A stretch of 64,000 nucleotides of DNA from Parabacteroides sp. An277 (GTDB lineage: Bacteria; Bacteroidota; Bacteroidia; Bacteroidales; Tannerellaceae), in assembly GCF_002159645.1 (NCBI RefSeq), contig NZ_NFJB01000016.1, forward strand, positions 26,913-90,912, given 5' to 3'. Shown one piece after another: positions 16,826 through 26,307 of the stretch; the stretch's first letter is position 1, and each line of letters opens with the position of its first letter. The notes beneath the pieces were generated by a model. It had not been told where the DNA came from. It worked only from the letters and a program-made list of their open reading frames with translations, and ran no database searches. The position numbers and the translations under genes are program-made.

Positions 16826-19800
16826 TCAGGCAGCCCTGACAGTGTGTTCTTCTTCGGGAACTTCGGACTGCGGACGCTCGGCTTCCTTGAGTGCCTCGTC
16901 AATCCGCTGCTGCAATTCCTTACATCCCTGTTTCAACCGCTCCAGTTCTTCCGCCTTGCTCCACTTCCGGGCGGTGATTTCCTGCAAGGTCGGTATTTCG
17001 TGCTGCAGCATGGCTATCTGTTTCTGCTGCTTCTCTATCAAAGACGGCATCCTTTCAAGTGCGGCCTGCGGGTATCGTGCCGATTCGGCAAATCCCAACG
17101 GCAGGGCTCCCGACACGCCACAGCGGTATTTCAGTCCGCTTACGCCCTCTACAAAGAAAGCGTTACGGTCGAACGAACCGGAAAGGGTGTACTCGCTGCG
17201 GACAAGCAGGTTCAGCCCCATATAGCTGCCAATGGTACGGTAAGCCTCGCCCCTGTATGTCTTGGCTATGCGGTGCAGTTCACGGCCTGTCTCTTCCCGG
17301 GTAGCCTGCTGCAGATTGAGCAACAGCGTTTCCCTGTTGCCGCTATAGGATGCGATATACTCCATATCCTGCCCAACCTGCGCCACGATGCGCTCTGCCT
17401 TGCCGACAGCTTCCGTGTTGGCCGCAATCTTACGCTCCGCACGGATGCGCTCTTTCTTGAATATGGCCTGTTCTTTCTCCAGCTGCATGATTTTGTTGTC
17501 GAGCTTGGCCTTGTTCAAAAGGTCAGTATTTCCTGAAAGGATAGCCACGAACTCGGCAAAGTTCATTCCGCTGTCCTCGTCCATGCAGTCCTCGTCGATG
17601 CGGCGCACGGCAATAGTGCCGTTGTTTATCTGGTTGATAAACATCTGCTTGTTTTTGAGCAGGTTGAACTTGTAGGCATCCAAAGTCTTCTCTGTTCCAT
17701 AGATGATTATGTCCACCACGTTACCGCCCCAGAGTTTCACGGTGTTGCCCTTGCGTACCGCACGACCGTTGCGCTGCTCCATGTCGGCAGGTCTCCATGG
17801 TATCTCCAGATGATGCACCGCCACAGCCCGCTGCTGGGCGTTCACTCCTGTACCGAGCATGGATGTAGAGCCGAAGAGAACACGCACCCTGCCGCTGTTC
17901 ATATCCTCAAACAGCCGTTTTCTCGCTCTCTCCGTGGTAGCGCACTGGATAAACTGGATTTCGTCAGCCGGGATGCCGAGCCGTGCCAGTTTCTCCTTGA
18001 TGTCGGTATAGATGTTCCACTCGTTCGGCTTGTAAGTGGAAAGGTCACTGAAGACAAACTGCGTACCCTTATTGGCCGCCGAGCGTACATAATAGTCATA
18101 GATGGTCCGGGCGCAGATGGAAGCCTTGTTGTCCGCATCGTCGTGGAATTTGTTACCCAAAAGGCGCATGTCGAGAGCCATCTTGCGTGCCACATTGGTA
18201 GCAATGAGCATCTTTGCCTTGTCGAGGTTGTCCGGCTCGATTGTGTCAAGCCCGAGGTCTTCCCAGTTTCCACTACCTGCAAAGGAAACGAGACGTCCGA
18301 TCATTTCTTCCTGCTCGATTGTCGGCGCATGAGAGAGGAAGCGGACATTTTTCTCCGGCACATCAAGATGTATCATGTCGGCTGTACGGTAGTCGGTGAT
18401 TTCACGCAGGAACATCGCCAGTTCCGGCACTTTGATATAAGTGCGGAAACGCTCCTTGCGTTTGATTGCCCCTGTCACGTTCAGCTCATAGTCGGCTGTC
18501 TTTTTGGTAAATATGGCCGCCCAGGCATCGAAACAGCTAATCTGCTGACGCTTGAGTTCACGTGGGCGCAAATACTTGAACATCACATAAAGCTCTGTCA
18601 GCGCATTTACCACCACCGTACCGGACAAAAAAGTCGCCCCAAGGTCACGGCCTGTGCGGTGCTGGATGTCACGGATGGCAAACAGCAGGTTCATCGCCCT
18701 TTGCGAGCCTTTTGTATTGCCGATACCTGCCACCCTGTTGTGGCGTGTCTGGAACATGAGGTTCTTGAACATGTGGCATTCATCGACAAAGATGTGGTCT
18801 ATACCCATTGAATGAAAGTCCACGGTATCATCCTTGCGGTCGTCCAGTTTTGTACGGAGTTCTGACAGCTTCGCTTTCAGATTTTCCTGTCTCACTTCCA
18901 GCCCTTTCTGCATCTTGCGGCTGCGGTAGCGCATGGTGGACTGTTCCAACACTTCAAGGCTTCGCTCCACATCGTAAAGCTCTTCTGTGAATATCTCTAT
19001 CATGGTTTCCTCGGACTGCGGTATCTTGGCGAACTGGTCGTGTGTCAGGATGATGCAATCCCAGTTGTTGTTCTTGATTTTGGAAAACACCTCTTTGCGG
19101 TTGGCCGGTGTGAAATCTTCCTTGCCCGGGTACAGGACTTTTGCGTTCGGGTATGCCTTGCGGAACGTGTCGGCAATTTCGTGTACATTCGCTTTCAGGC
19201 CGATAATCAGAGGCTTCTGTACCAATCCCAGACGCTTCATTTCATAGGCCGAGACGCACATAATCATGGTTTTGCCTGTGCCTACTTCGTGCCAGCAGAT
19301 ACCACCACCGTTCTGCTTAATCATCCAGATTGCGTCTTTCTGCGACGGGTAGAGTTCGTTGTACGGGAACTGCTCAAAGGAAAGCTGCGGAAAGGTCTGT
19401 GCCGAACCGTCATAGGCCGGACGGACATAGCAGTTGAAACGCTCGTTGTATGTGCGTACCAGTTCATCCCTGACTTCCAGAGGACGGGCATCGAGCCACT
19501 GGTTGAAATTGCTGCGGATTTCCTGTATTTTGGTGGCCGCTTCCTGAATGGCTTCCTCGTCGGGCACACGTACCTTGTCGCCGTTGCGATACACTTCTTT
19601 GGTTATCTCCGGCACTGTGTCATGCAAGGCATGGACAAACAGGTCTTCACCGTTGAAATTGCGCACGGAATAGGTGTTGTATGCTGCCGGGGAGTAACCT
19701 TTCAGACGAACTACATAGGTATCGTTGACATCAAAGTACATCACTTCGGCTTCCACCCCGAAAAGTTCTGCCGCAAAGTCGGCGTAAAGCTGCGGGTCAA

Positions 19801-21811
19801 TCCAACGCTCGCCCATGTTTATATCCAGCTCTTCATAGGGAATTGTTTCGGGCGTTGCGTTCTCCAGTGCCCTTGCGGAGATTTCCGTCCAATCCCTTTC
19901 CCTGCCGGACAGGTCATCAAGGCAGGATGTGAGTTCCTTGTACTTGTCAACCACATTTCCGGCAATGAACTTGCCTTTGTGTTCCCATTCATCCGTAACA
20001 GGATTGTAGAATATCTCGCCCTGCAACGCTGCGATTACATCTTCATCAGACAGGCCGGTAGAGCGCATGATGTAGTCCATTTCCACCTTGCCGTAGAAAT
20101 TGAGGCTGCTTGCCAGCGCTTCCGACGGCTGTAGAATACGGTCAGTCGCAATCTTAGTGAAAGCCACTGGCTCACGCATGATGTCGGCCTTGACTATATC
20201 TCCGCCAAGCTGCATTTCGATAGTGAACACCTCGACACCGAGGCTGTCAAGCATGATAAACTCCTTGTTGTCGTTCTCATGGAAAAATCCCCATTTGGCT
20301 ACAAAGGCATCATAGAGGGTGTTTAGCCGCTCACGTATGGCAGTCTGTTCAGTCTGCAAATCCCTTTCTTTCGTAGAAAGCATGAAATACGCTTCACGGA
20401 CAGGGAAATAGTCGGCTGCACGCTCCATATTGACCTTTCCCTCGTCCACCGGAACGAAATCCACGGCCACATCGGTATAGTGGCTTGACTTGCGGAACAC
20501 GACCGTACCAATCTGCCCCTCGAACATTACCAATGTACCGCTTTTCATCCAGTCCTCGAGTTTTTCCGTGTAGGCTCTCCGTCCTCTGTTTACGGAGAGT
20601 GCGGTCGTCTCCTGCATCCCGAACAGCGACATCTGCACGGACGCTTCGCCCTGCTGTCCGAAAAGTATTTTGCGGAAATACCGGTCAAAGTCGTATTTGA
20701 GCAAAGCGGAAAGGTATTGTGCCATGGCCGCATCAGAGCCGAGCCACTGGTGTTTGCGTACATATTTGCCGTGCTGGTTCATCACGATACGGCTGTCGGT
20801 CGCCAGTACGGTCTTCGGCATGGAAAACAGCCTGTTGGCGTTTTCAGTCATCGTTCCGTTCATGTCGTACATTTCCTTGGCTACCTGCAAAAACATCTGT
20901 TCACGTGCGGAGAGTGCCGTCTTATTGGTATGTTTCTGGAATATGAGCAGGTCGCTGCCCACCTCGATACCGCTTGTCTGCATGAAAAGAGCGTCAGGCA
21001 AACGTACTGCGCTGATAAGGTCGGCATGGTTCACCAGATACTCACGTACAAACTTATTTCCTGCCGTGTCGGCCACACCTCTTGAAGTGACAAAGGCAAG
21101 CAGACCGCCCTCGGAAAGCAGTTCCATAGCCTTGACAAAAAAATAGTTGTGAATGGTCTTTGTGGCCTGTTCGTAGATACCGCCCTTTTTCCACAGGTCG
21201 GCATCGAAGACACGGAAGTTGCCGAAAGGAATGTTTGACGCAATGACATCGAATTTCCGATGCTCCAGCTCCTGTGTGCCTATCGTTTCAAAGCCTGCCG
21301 TTACGGTGGTTGCGTCCTCATGCAGCAGCGAAAGTACAAGTCCTGTAATGGTGTCTTTCTCAAAAGCATAGCTGCGTGTGCCGGGCATGGCTACAGGCAG
21401 GAAACCGCCGATGCCTGCGCTCGGTTCAAGAAAACTTTGCATCTGCAAGCCGTTGGCAGAAAATGTCTTGTGTATCTGTGCCGCCACTGCGTCAATCAGG
21501 AATTGCGGCGTATAGAACGCTGTCAATACAGATGACTTGATGCTTTCAACAAGTGAACGGCAAGCTGCCTCGTCACCCCCTGCAAGTGTCCTTAACGCAT
21601 CCAGCAGACGGTTCAAAAGCCCGGCAACCCCTTTGTCAAGCGGCTTGTCCGTACCCAAGTCCAGTACATCCTTGATACCGCCGAAACCTGAATACTGCGC
21701 CAATACCTGTTTTTCCTCTTGCGTGGCTGTCCTGCCCTGCGAGTGGATAGCTACTGCTGTCTCTATGGCCTTGATGTTGGCCGATAATGATGTCAATTTG
21801 TTGTAACCCAT
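16826..21811 (-). CDS. Giant N6-adenine methylase / SNF2-like helicase fusion
   Basis: 1661 residues. The N-terminus (TSLSANIKAIETAVAI, YSGFGGIKDV) is that of element-borne methylase-helicases. A class I methyltransferase core has EPSAGIGGF near residue 129 and the catalytic loop ASNIPFG near 194, a variant of NPPF/Y. A superfamily 2 helicase follows: Walker A HEVGTGKT near 840, DECH near 1007, FLSGT, and motif VI QRNGRAVRKG near 1344. The C-terminus is coiled coil. Similar proteins in large plasmids and phages are thought to protect incoming DNA or act in defence islands. It is read from its own leader (copy 6). Confidence 0.9.
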   Translation of the reverse strand: MGYNKLTSLSANIKAIETAVAIHSQGRTATQEEKQVLAQYSGFGGIKDVLDLGTDKPLDKGVAGLLNRLLDALRTLAGGDEAACRSLVESIKSSVLTAFYTPQFLIDAVAAQIHKTFSANGLQMQSFLEPSAGIGGFLPVAMPGTRSYAFEKDTITGLVLSLLHEDATTVTAGFETIGTQELEHRKFDVIASNIPFGNFRVFDADLWKKGGIYEQATKTIHNYFFVKAMELLSEGGLLAFVTSRGVADTAGNKFVREYLVNHADLISAVRLPDALFMQTSGIEVGSDLLIFQKHTNKTALSAREQMFLQVAKEMYDMNGTMTENANRLFSMPKTVLATDSRIVMNQHGKYVRKHQWLGSDAAMAQYLSALLKYDFDRYFRKILFGQQGEASVQMSLFGMQETTALSVNRGRRAYTEKLEDWMKSGTLVMFEGQIGTVVFRKSSHYTDVAVDFVPVDEGKVNMERAADYFPVREAYFMLSTKERDLQTEQTAIRERLNTLYDAFVAKWGFFHENDNKEFIMLDSLGVEVFTIEMQLGGDIVKADIMREPVAFTKIATDRILQPSEALASSLNFYGKVEMDYIMRSTGLSDEDVIAALQGEIFYNPVTDEWEHKGKFIAGNVVDKYKELTSCLDDLSGRERDWTEISARALENATPETIPYEELDINMGERWIDPQLYADFAAELFGVEAEVMYFDVNDTYVVRLKGYSPAAYNTYSVRNFNGEDLFVHALHDTVPEITKEVYRNGDKVRVPDEEAIQEAATKIQEIRSNFNQWLDARPLEVRDELVRTYNERFNCYVRPAYDGSAQTFPQLSFEQFPYNELYPSQKDAIWMIKQNGGGICWHEVGTGKTMIMCVSAYEMKRLGLVQKPLIIGLKANVHEIADTFRKAYPNAKVLYPGKEDFTPANRKEVFSKIKNNNWDCIILTHDQFAKIPQSEETMIEIFTEELYDVERSLEVLEQSTMRYRSRKMQKGLEVRQENLKAKLSELRTKLDDRKDDTVDFHSMGIDHIFVDECHMFKNLMFQTRHNRVAGIGNTKGSQRAMNLLFAIRDIQHRTGRDLGATFLSGTVVVNALTELYVMFKYLRPRELKRQQISCFDAWAAIFTKKTADYELNVTGAIKRKERFRTYIKVPELAMFLREITDYRTADMIHLDVPEKNVRFLSHAPTIEQEEMIGRLVSFAGSGNWEDLGLDTIEPDNLDKAKMLIATNVARKMALDMRLLGNKFHDDADNKASICARTIYDYYVRSAANKGTQFVFSDLSTYKPNEWNIYTDIKEKLARLGIPADEIQFIQCATTERARKRLFEDMNSGRVRVLFGSTSMLGTGVNAQQRAVAVHHLEIPWRPADMEQRNGRAVRKGNTVKLWGGNVVDIIIYGTEKTLDAYKFNLLKNKQMFINQINNGTIAVRRIDEDCMDEDSGMNFAEFVAILSGNTDLLNKAKLDNKIMQLEKEQAIFKKERIRAERKIAANTEAVGKAERIVAQVGQDMEYIASYSGNRETLLLNLQQATREETGRELHRIAKTYRGEAYRTIGSYMGLNLLVRSEYTLSGSFDRNAFFVEGVSGLKYRCGVSGALPLGFAESARYPQAALERMPSLIEKQQKQIAMLQHEIPTLQEITARKWSKAEELERLKQGCKELQQRIDEALKEAERPQSEVPEEEHTVRAA

Positions 21812-22000
21812 GATTTAACCTATTTTTTTCCCTTTTTTCGGCCCGTTTGCGGCCGCAGGGATTATTTTTCTGCCTTGAAAGGTGGCGGTGGACATCCGCC
21901 ATGGCCGGTAAGGAAAAATACGCTCGACAGCCGGAGAGGAAGATTTTTCCGAGACCCCACGGGCAGAATGCCGGCATTGGCAGGAATGGAAACCGGCGGT
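21812..22000 (-). promoter_or_regulatory. Structured leader, copy 6 (methylase-helicase)
   Basis: The core hairpin at 21912-21950 has perfect outer arms GGAAAAAT/ATTTTTCC, internal loop CTTC/CGT and short inner arms CTC/GAG. A further GC stem follows toward the gene (CTGCGGCCGC region), then AAAAGGGAAAAAAATAGG. Up to 22195 there is no gene; GATAGAAAAGG boxes lie at 22074-22120. Confidence 0.6.
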
Positions 22001-22195
22001 TACCTTTGCTGAAAAATCCAATCCCCCGAGGTCGCACGGCGGAGAACGGAAGAGCAGCTACAAGAGGGATGGATAGAAAAGGATTGAAAACAGGCGGATG
22101 GAAAGATAGAAAAGGAAGATCTGAGGTAAAAAGGGACAGCGCATGGCCATGCCGTCGATAAAAAGGGACTTTGCCGTCGGCAGACCGAAGCCGGA

Positions 22196-22226
22196 ACAGA
22201 CCCTGCCGGGCCCCGGTAAGGTCTGT
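22196..22226 (-). terminator. Terminator-like hairpin after 22237 gene
   Basis: ACAGACC..CCGG / CCGG..GGTCTGT form a long stem immediately downstream of the leftward gene ending at 22237. The U-tract is weak. Confidence 0.5.
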
Positions 22227-22236
22227 CCGTGGATTA

Positions 22237-22878
22237 TCAGTCAATATCGTAACCAATCACAAACTCGTCATTGATAAGCAGATAGTAATAGCCGTTGCCG
22301 CAATTCCGGTACTCCTTGCTGAAACCGGCAGCCATGTCACCGTTTTCCCGCGGCTCGCACCAAAGCGTACCGTCATAACCGCAAAAGTCGAAACGAAGCG
22401 TCGAGAATTTCTCCTTATTCTTCATGGCCTGGCGGAACCGCTGCATGTCCCAGCTTCCGCAATACTTCTCAATCGTGGAGAGCCGGATGCACTTTCCGTC
22501 AATAGCCGTTCCCGTGGTGATACGGTTTTCGTACAGGGACTTCTCAAGGTCTGCTGCTGCAATCTTGCGGAGCCAGTCATTGGTATGCGTGGCAAGGCGT
22601 GCGAGCTTCTGGTATTTGAGAATCATTTTCCTGTCCATATCCTTTTCGTCTTCCTTTTCCTGTGACGGATAATAGATTTTTTCGATGTGGCTCCAATCTG
22701 AAAAAATGTAGCCATGCTTGCGTTTTCCTTTCGCAATAATACCGACGACGTTCTCCCTGCCTCGGTTGATAAACAATTTCCTGCGCTCCCCGTAAATCCT
22801 GACATACAAGACCGGTGGGTTCTGTTCGTTACGGAGATATTCTTCTGCCGGATGCATTGTTGCTGCTGTTGTGTCCAT
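22237..22878 (-). CDS. Hypothetical protein, 213 residues
   Basis: No family recognised. The first 60 residues have a basic RNA/DNA-binding look (YGERRKLFINRGRENVVGIIAKGKRKHGYIF). Residues 75-150 are helical and the C-terminus is rich in aromatic beta strands (YYYLLINDEFVIGYDID). Soluble, no signal peptide. It lies between two leadered leftward genes and is preceded by only 99 bp, so it may be read through from the 74-residue gene upstream. Confidence 0.6.
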   Translation of the reverse strand: MDTTAATMHPAEEYLRNEQNPPVLYVRIYGERRKLFINRGRENVVGIIAKGKRKHGYIFSDWSHIEKIYYPSQEKEDEKDMDRKMILKYQKLARLATHTNDWLRKIAAADLEKSLYENRITTGTAIDGKCIRLSTIEKYCGSWDMQRFRQAMKNKEKFSTLRFDFCGYDGTLWCEPRENGDMAAGFSKEYRNCGNGYYYLLINDEFVIGYDID

Positions 22879-22977
22879 ACCTGTATTTTTTAGTTGTTCA
22901 TTCTTTTAGCCGGAACCGCTTGGGCTCCCGTTTATAAGTTATCCTCACGAAATTTGACTTTTGCCCCTGACTGCTGT

Positions 22978-23202
22978 TCAGAGTTCGGGAAGTGTGCCTG
23001 TCCTGACTTTCTTCCCGTCGCAATAGAGTTCGATTGTTCCCGGTCTGAATCCCATTTCGCCGAAGGCTATGTTTCTGACATAGTCCCGGTACTCCTTTCC
23101 GGAAAAGTTCTTTCCGCTCAGGTTGTTGAAAAACATTCGGATGCTGAATCCGTCTTCGCTTGACAGTATTGTCCTGCCGTCCTGTCTGATTTCTTCTTTC
23201 AT
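22978..23202 (-). CDS. Small hypothetical protein, 74 residues
   Basis: Starts MKEEIRQDGRTIL and ends RTGTLPEL. The start at 23202 is chosen because AGAGGGAAATAAAAAAC, the near-start element shared by other leadered genes, lies just upstream. A longer frame back to 23313 would translate that leader. Unknown function. Confidence 0.55.
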   Translation of the reverse strand: MKEEIRQDGRTILSSEDGFSIRMFFNNLSGKNFSGKEYRDYVRNIAFGEMGFRPGTIELYCDGKKVRTGTLPEL

Positions 23203-23480
23203 TTCTTTCCGTTTTAATTGTTTGAAAATCTGTTTTTTATTTCCCTCTTTTTGAACTGAGGGCTGTATTTTCAACTTTTTGAGGCATAAGGAGGATGAAG
23301 CAGCTGGTATCATAAGCCAAATCCGGATAGAAAACCGATTGTGCAGCAGTCTGTTTTCGTCATCCGAATGGAATGCGGTTTGGCATTGATACGCTTCGTC
23401 CTATATTCGCCGACGAAAAGAGAAAGGAAGCCCCATAGGAAAAAGGAAGAGACTTGTAAAAGGGGACGGTAAGTAGGATA
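23203..23480 (-). promoter_or_regulatory. Structured leader, copy 7 (divergent)
   Basis: GAGGGAAATAAAAAAC lies near the start codon. Further upstream ATAC-G-CTTCGTC/GACGAA..GGAAG (23388-23430) keeps the signature positions of the core hairpin, but I could not find a clean outer stem, so this copy is degenerate or differently folded. Confidence 0.4.
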
Positions 23481-23565
23481 TATAATGGGATCGAACAAAT
23501 TACCGGTTCCATTTCAAGGCCAGCACCGATAATTTGCTTACTTTGCAAAAGTAAAAAGGTTCAAT

Positions 23566-24405
23566 ATGAGTGAGAGACTTGTGCTCCTGGTGTTGCTCGG
23601 CATAGTGGCCGGGCTGTTGCATGGCATCGCTTTCTGGCGGCGGAAAGCCGGTGAAGCGGCGTATGCAGCCGCACGGAGCGCAAGCCGGGAAGACGAAAGG
23701 GACCGCTATTGCCGTATGGCAGTAATGGCCGGACATCGAGACGCCTGCCGTATGTTCTGCTGCATGTATCCCGACCGGTTCGACGACAGGCATCCGCTCA
23801 AACCGTTCAAGTTCCGTGGAATCCGGATTGCATTTTACGGCTATTACTATCCGTCACGGTACAATGATTTTCTCAATGAAGCACAACGGACATTCTGCCG
23901 TACCATCTACCGGTTCAAGCAGGGAGAGATACACGGCATCGAGTTCTTCAAGGCATGTATGACCGCCATACAGGAGGACGGCAAGCCTTATCATATCATG
24001 TTCATGCCGTGCAGCAACTGGATAAAGTATGAACAGCGGTTTAAGCGGCTGAACTGGTATATGGGCAAGCACAGGCCGGATCTGACATCAGGACTGTACG
24101 ATACGGTGATCTGCGATGCCCGGGAAAGCCTACATGAAGCGGACGGAGCGGACAGCCGTGTCCTTGAGCGGAATTACGAGATTACCGGTGATATAAAGGG
24201 AAAAGAAATCATTATCATTGACGATGTGCTGACGACCGGACAGAGTGTGTCCGACTACAAGGAGGAAATAGAAAGGCACGGCGGCAAGGTGGTGGCCGCC
24301 ATTTTCTATGGAAAGACGTTTTCCATGCCGCCGATGTCCGTCGTCCGGATGTCGGTATGGGGCGACAGTATCAGCCATGCAATCAAAGGGAGAAAAAAGT
24401 CATAG
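23566..24405 (+). CDS. Membrane-anchored phosphoribosyltransferase-like protein
   Basis: 279 residues. An N-terminal hydrophobic segment (LVLLVLLGIVAGLLHGIAF) is followed by basic and aromatic sequence, then the PRPP-binding signature IIIIDDVLTTGQS near residue 218, as in ComF/type I phosphoribosyltransferases. ComF-like proteins act in DNA uptake; nucleotide salvage is also possible. A membrane anchor on such a domain is unusual. The nearest promoter-like element is TTACTTTG about 20 bp upstream, one mismatch from TAnnTTTG. It converges on the M23 gene, overlapping it by 6 bp. Confidence 0.75.
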   Translation: MSERLVLLVLLGIVAGLLHGIAFWRRKAGEAAYAAARSASREDERDRYCRMAVMAGHRDACRMFCCMYPDRFDDRHPLKPFKFRGIRIAFYGYYYPSRYNDFLNEAQRTFCRTIYRFKQGEIHGIEFFKACMTAIQEDGKPYHIMFMPCSNWIKYEQRFKRLNWYMGKHRPDLTSGLYDTVICDARESLHEADGADSRVLERNYEITGDIKGKEIIIIDDVLTTGQSVSDYKEEIERHGGKVVAAIFYGKTFSMPPMSVVRMSVWGDSISHAIKGRKKS

Positions 24406-25068
24406 TTCGGCCAGTGCCGAAACACATTCCTGCTGTACTCTCCTGACATGTTCAAAAAGGATTGCGGGATCGACACTCTTGCCATTGAGGCGGCAGGTGA
24501 TATGCAGGTGTTCTCCCGTGCTGCGCCCTGTAGAGCCGGTAATACCGACCGCATCACGCGGCCGGACGGCTGTTCCCCTGGCTACGAGAATCTTTGAAAG
24601 GTGGCAATAGCTGATCATGCAGTTCCCGTGCTGCAGCGTAACATACTTGCCGGAAGTCTTGTCCTGGCCGACCTTTACGACAGTTCCCGCCATCATCGCC
24701 AGCACCTTGTCGCCACGTGCCTGCAAATCGATTCCTCCATGAAATTTACGCTTGCCGGTAAAGGGGTCTTTCCTGTAACCGTATGGAGAAGTCACCTTGA
24801 TTCTCGGTAACGGATAACTGACACTCAGGTAACGCTCAACCACAATCTTCCTTTGCACATCGCCGCGAGCCCCGGATTTGCCGGTGTTTTCCGATACACC
24901 TTTCCCGGAACCCGTATTGTCTGAAGCTGTTTCCTTGTCCTTGGTGGCCGCCTGCACACTTTCCTCCCGATAGTAATCGGAAGCGGAGGAAACTGTATTG
25001 AATTGTGCCATTGCCGGTATCAGACTGAGCGAAATGCCTGATATAATCATCCATAAAATTTTTCTCAT
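24400..25068 (-). CDS. Secreted M23 peptidoglycan endopeptidase
   Basis: 222 residues. A signal peptide (MIISGISLSLIPAMAQ) is followed by a low-complexity linker and an M23/LytM domain: SPYGYRKDP, the zinc ligand motif HGGIDLQ near residue 110, YCHLS, and the catalytic/zinc GEHLHI near 188. All key residues are intact. Such enzymes cut peptide cross-links to let conjugation machinery cross the wall. A -7-like box TAATTTTG (minus, 25073-25080) lies so close to the ATG that the transcript would be nearly leaderless. Confidence 0.88.
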   Translation of the reverse strand: MRKILWMIISGISLSLIPAMAQFNTVSSASDYYREESVQAATKDKETASDNTGSGKGVSENTGKSGARGDVQRKIVVERYLSVSYPLPRIKVTSPYGYRKDPFTGKRKFHGGIDLQARGDKVLAMMAGTVVKVGQDKTSGKYVTLQHGNCMISYCHLSKILVARGTAVRPRDAVGITGSTGRSTGEHLHITCRLNGKSVDPAILFEHVRRVQQECVSALAEL

Positions 25069-25148
25069 GCTGCAAAATTAGCATGGTCTGTTTATGTTCG
25101 ACATGAACGGCCATGCATTCTGCTATTAGTTTGCATATTTTATCGCAA

Positions 25149-25180
25149 TTAGTACGATTATTCAAAGAAAATCGTACTAA
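25149..25180. promoter_or_regulatory. Perfect 11-bp palindrome in divergent promoter region
   Basis: TTAGTACGATT at 25149-25159 and AATCGTACTAA at 25170-25180, separated by 10 bp. Position between the M23 and DUF4099 genes suggests an operator. The half-site TAGTACGA recurs near 56875. Confidence 0.6.
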
Positions 25181-25244
25181 TGTTATAAAAATGGTATATT
25201 ATAATCATTTATATATCTGTGTTTTTGTTTGAATTTACAAGGTC

Positions 25245-25289
25245 ATACTATATTTGCCGAACATAATTTTACAAACTTGATATAGTATG
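25245..25289 (+). promoter_or_regulatory. Promoter and inverted repeat over the DUF4099 start
   Basis: TATATTTG (25249-25256) is an exact Bacteroides -7 box with a TTTG about 20 bp upstream. CATACTATA (25245-25253) overlaps it and is mirrored by TATAGTATG (25281-25289), whose last three bases are the start codon. Bound protein would block both transcription and translation start. Confidence 0.65.
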
Positions 25290-26045
25290 AAAAAGGCGCA
25301 TTTTGAATTTGAAGAGATTCCCTTTTCAACGCTTGCCCGATTCGGGCTCACGCAGGAGATGATCGAGGATCTGCCGATGCACGTCCTTGATGATATTTAC
25401 AACGGACGCCATTCGCCCGTTCTTCCCGTGCGTGTCACCGACGAGCACGGAGAAACGGTGGAAAGCCGTACCCGATTCGCTCTTATCCGCATGGAGGGTG
25501 GCCAGACGGACGTGGTCTTCTATCCGGCATTGAAATCTTCGCCACTGGAACGCTTTGACGAAACGCAGCAGAAACAGTTGCTTGAGGGCAAGGCCATCAT
25601 CGCGGATGTGGAAACCGCTGACGGCAGGCACAACAAGGCTTTCGTCCAGATTGACACGGGGACGAAGCAGGTCATGTATGTTCCCACGCCCATCATCGGG
25701 CGCAATCTGCAGGTGCTGGCCGAGGAGCTGCATCTCGGTGCAACAGAGGTGAACGGAATGCAGCACGGAGATCCGCTGACGCTGGTCGTGGACGACGAGC
25801 CCGTCACGGTAGGTATTGACCTTTATTCCAAGACCGGTATCCGTTTCTGTTCCGGCGACGAGCAGCGATGGAGGGAACAGTCCAAGCGTGAATGGGACAA
25901 ATACACGTTCGGCTGTTACGGTTGCTGGGTCATGGATGATGACGGAAACCTCGACTATGTTCCGGAAGAGGAATATACCGAAGAGTTGTGGAACGAACAG
26001 AAAAAAGCCGGGGAACGCAACCGCTCGGCAGCTATTCACAAATAA
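25287..26045 (+). CDS. DUF4099-domain protein, head of the large rightward operon
   Basis: 252 residues. The opening FEFEEIPFSTLARFGLTQEMI with LDDIYNGRHSPVLPV is the DUF4099 signature, and the following segment resembles DUF3945 units. These domains are common in large polyvalent proteins of Bacteroidetes conjugative elements, thought to be delivered with DNA or to aid establishment. Soluble, no signal peptide. It is the first gene of a block running to 41018. Confidence 0.8.
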   Translation: MKKAHFEFEEIPFSTLARFGLTQEMIEDLPMHVLDDIYNGRHSPVLPVRVTDEHGETVESRTRFALIRMEGGQTDVVFYPALKSSPLERFDETQQKQLLEGKAIIADVETADGRHNKAFVQIDTGTKQVMYVPTPIIGRNLQVLAEELHLGATEVNGMQHGDPLTLVVDDEPVTVGIDLYSKTGIRFCSGDEQRWREQSKREWDKYTFGCYGCWVMDDDGNLDYVPEEEYTEELWNEQKKAGERNRSAAIHK

Positions 26046-26057
26046 AAACTGATTGAT

Positions 26058-26282
26058 ATGGCACAGCACCAGTATTATCCCGAAGAGGTATTGATAGAGA
26101 AAATGCAGAGCGGCGAATACGGCTGGCTCGACTATGTGAACCATTTTTCCGCGGAGTGGCAGGAGGAATATGCCCGTTACTGTGAGGAACGCGACCTCGT
26201 TATCGGGAATGATTCTGCCGCCGAATTTGTCCGCTACAAGGACGAACAGCTGGAAGCGGCGATGGAGGAAGGAAACGCATAG
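26058..26282 (+). CDS. Small acidic hypothetical protein
   Basis: 74 residues, mostly helical and acidic (EEVLIEKMQSGEYGWLDYVNHF, EEYARYCEERDLVIG). 12 bp after the DUF4099 gene and 25 bp before the next. Family not recognised. Confidence 0.6.
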   Translation: MAQHQYYPEEVLIEKMQSGEYGWLDYVNHFSAEWQEEYARYCEERDLVIGNDSAAEFVRYKDEQLEAAMEEGNA

Positions 26283-26307
26283 CGGATAACAATCATAACA
26301 TCAGACT

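Noticed and set aside
18808..20134. Long rightward open frames inside the methylase-helicase gene
   Set aside because: They are antisense to an obvious 1661-residue gene with intact motifs; high GC makes long antisense frames common here.
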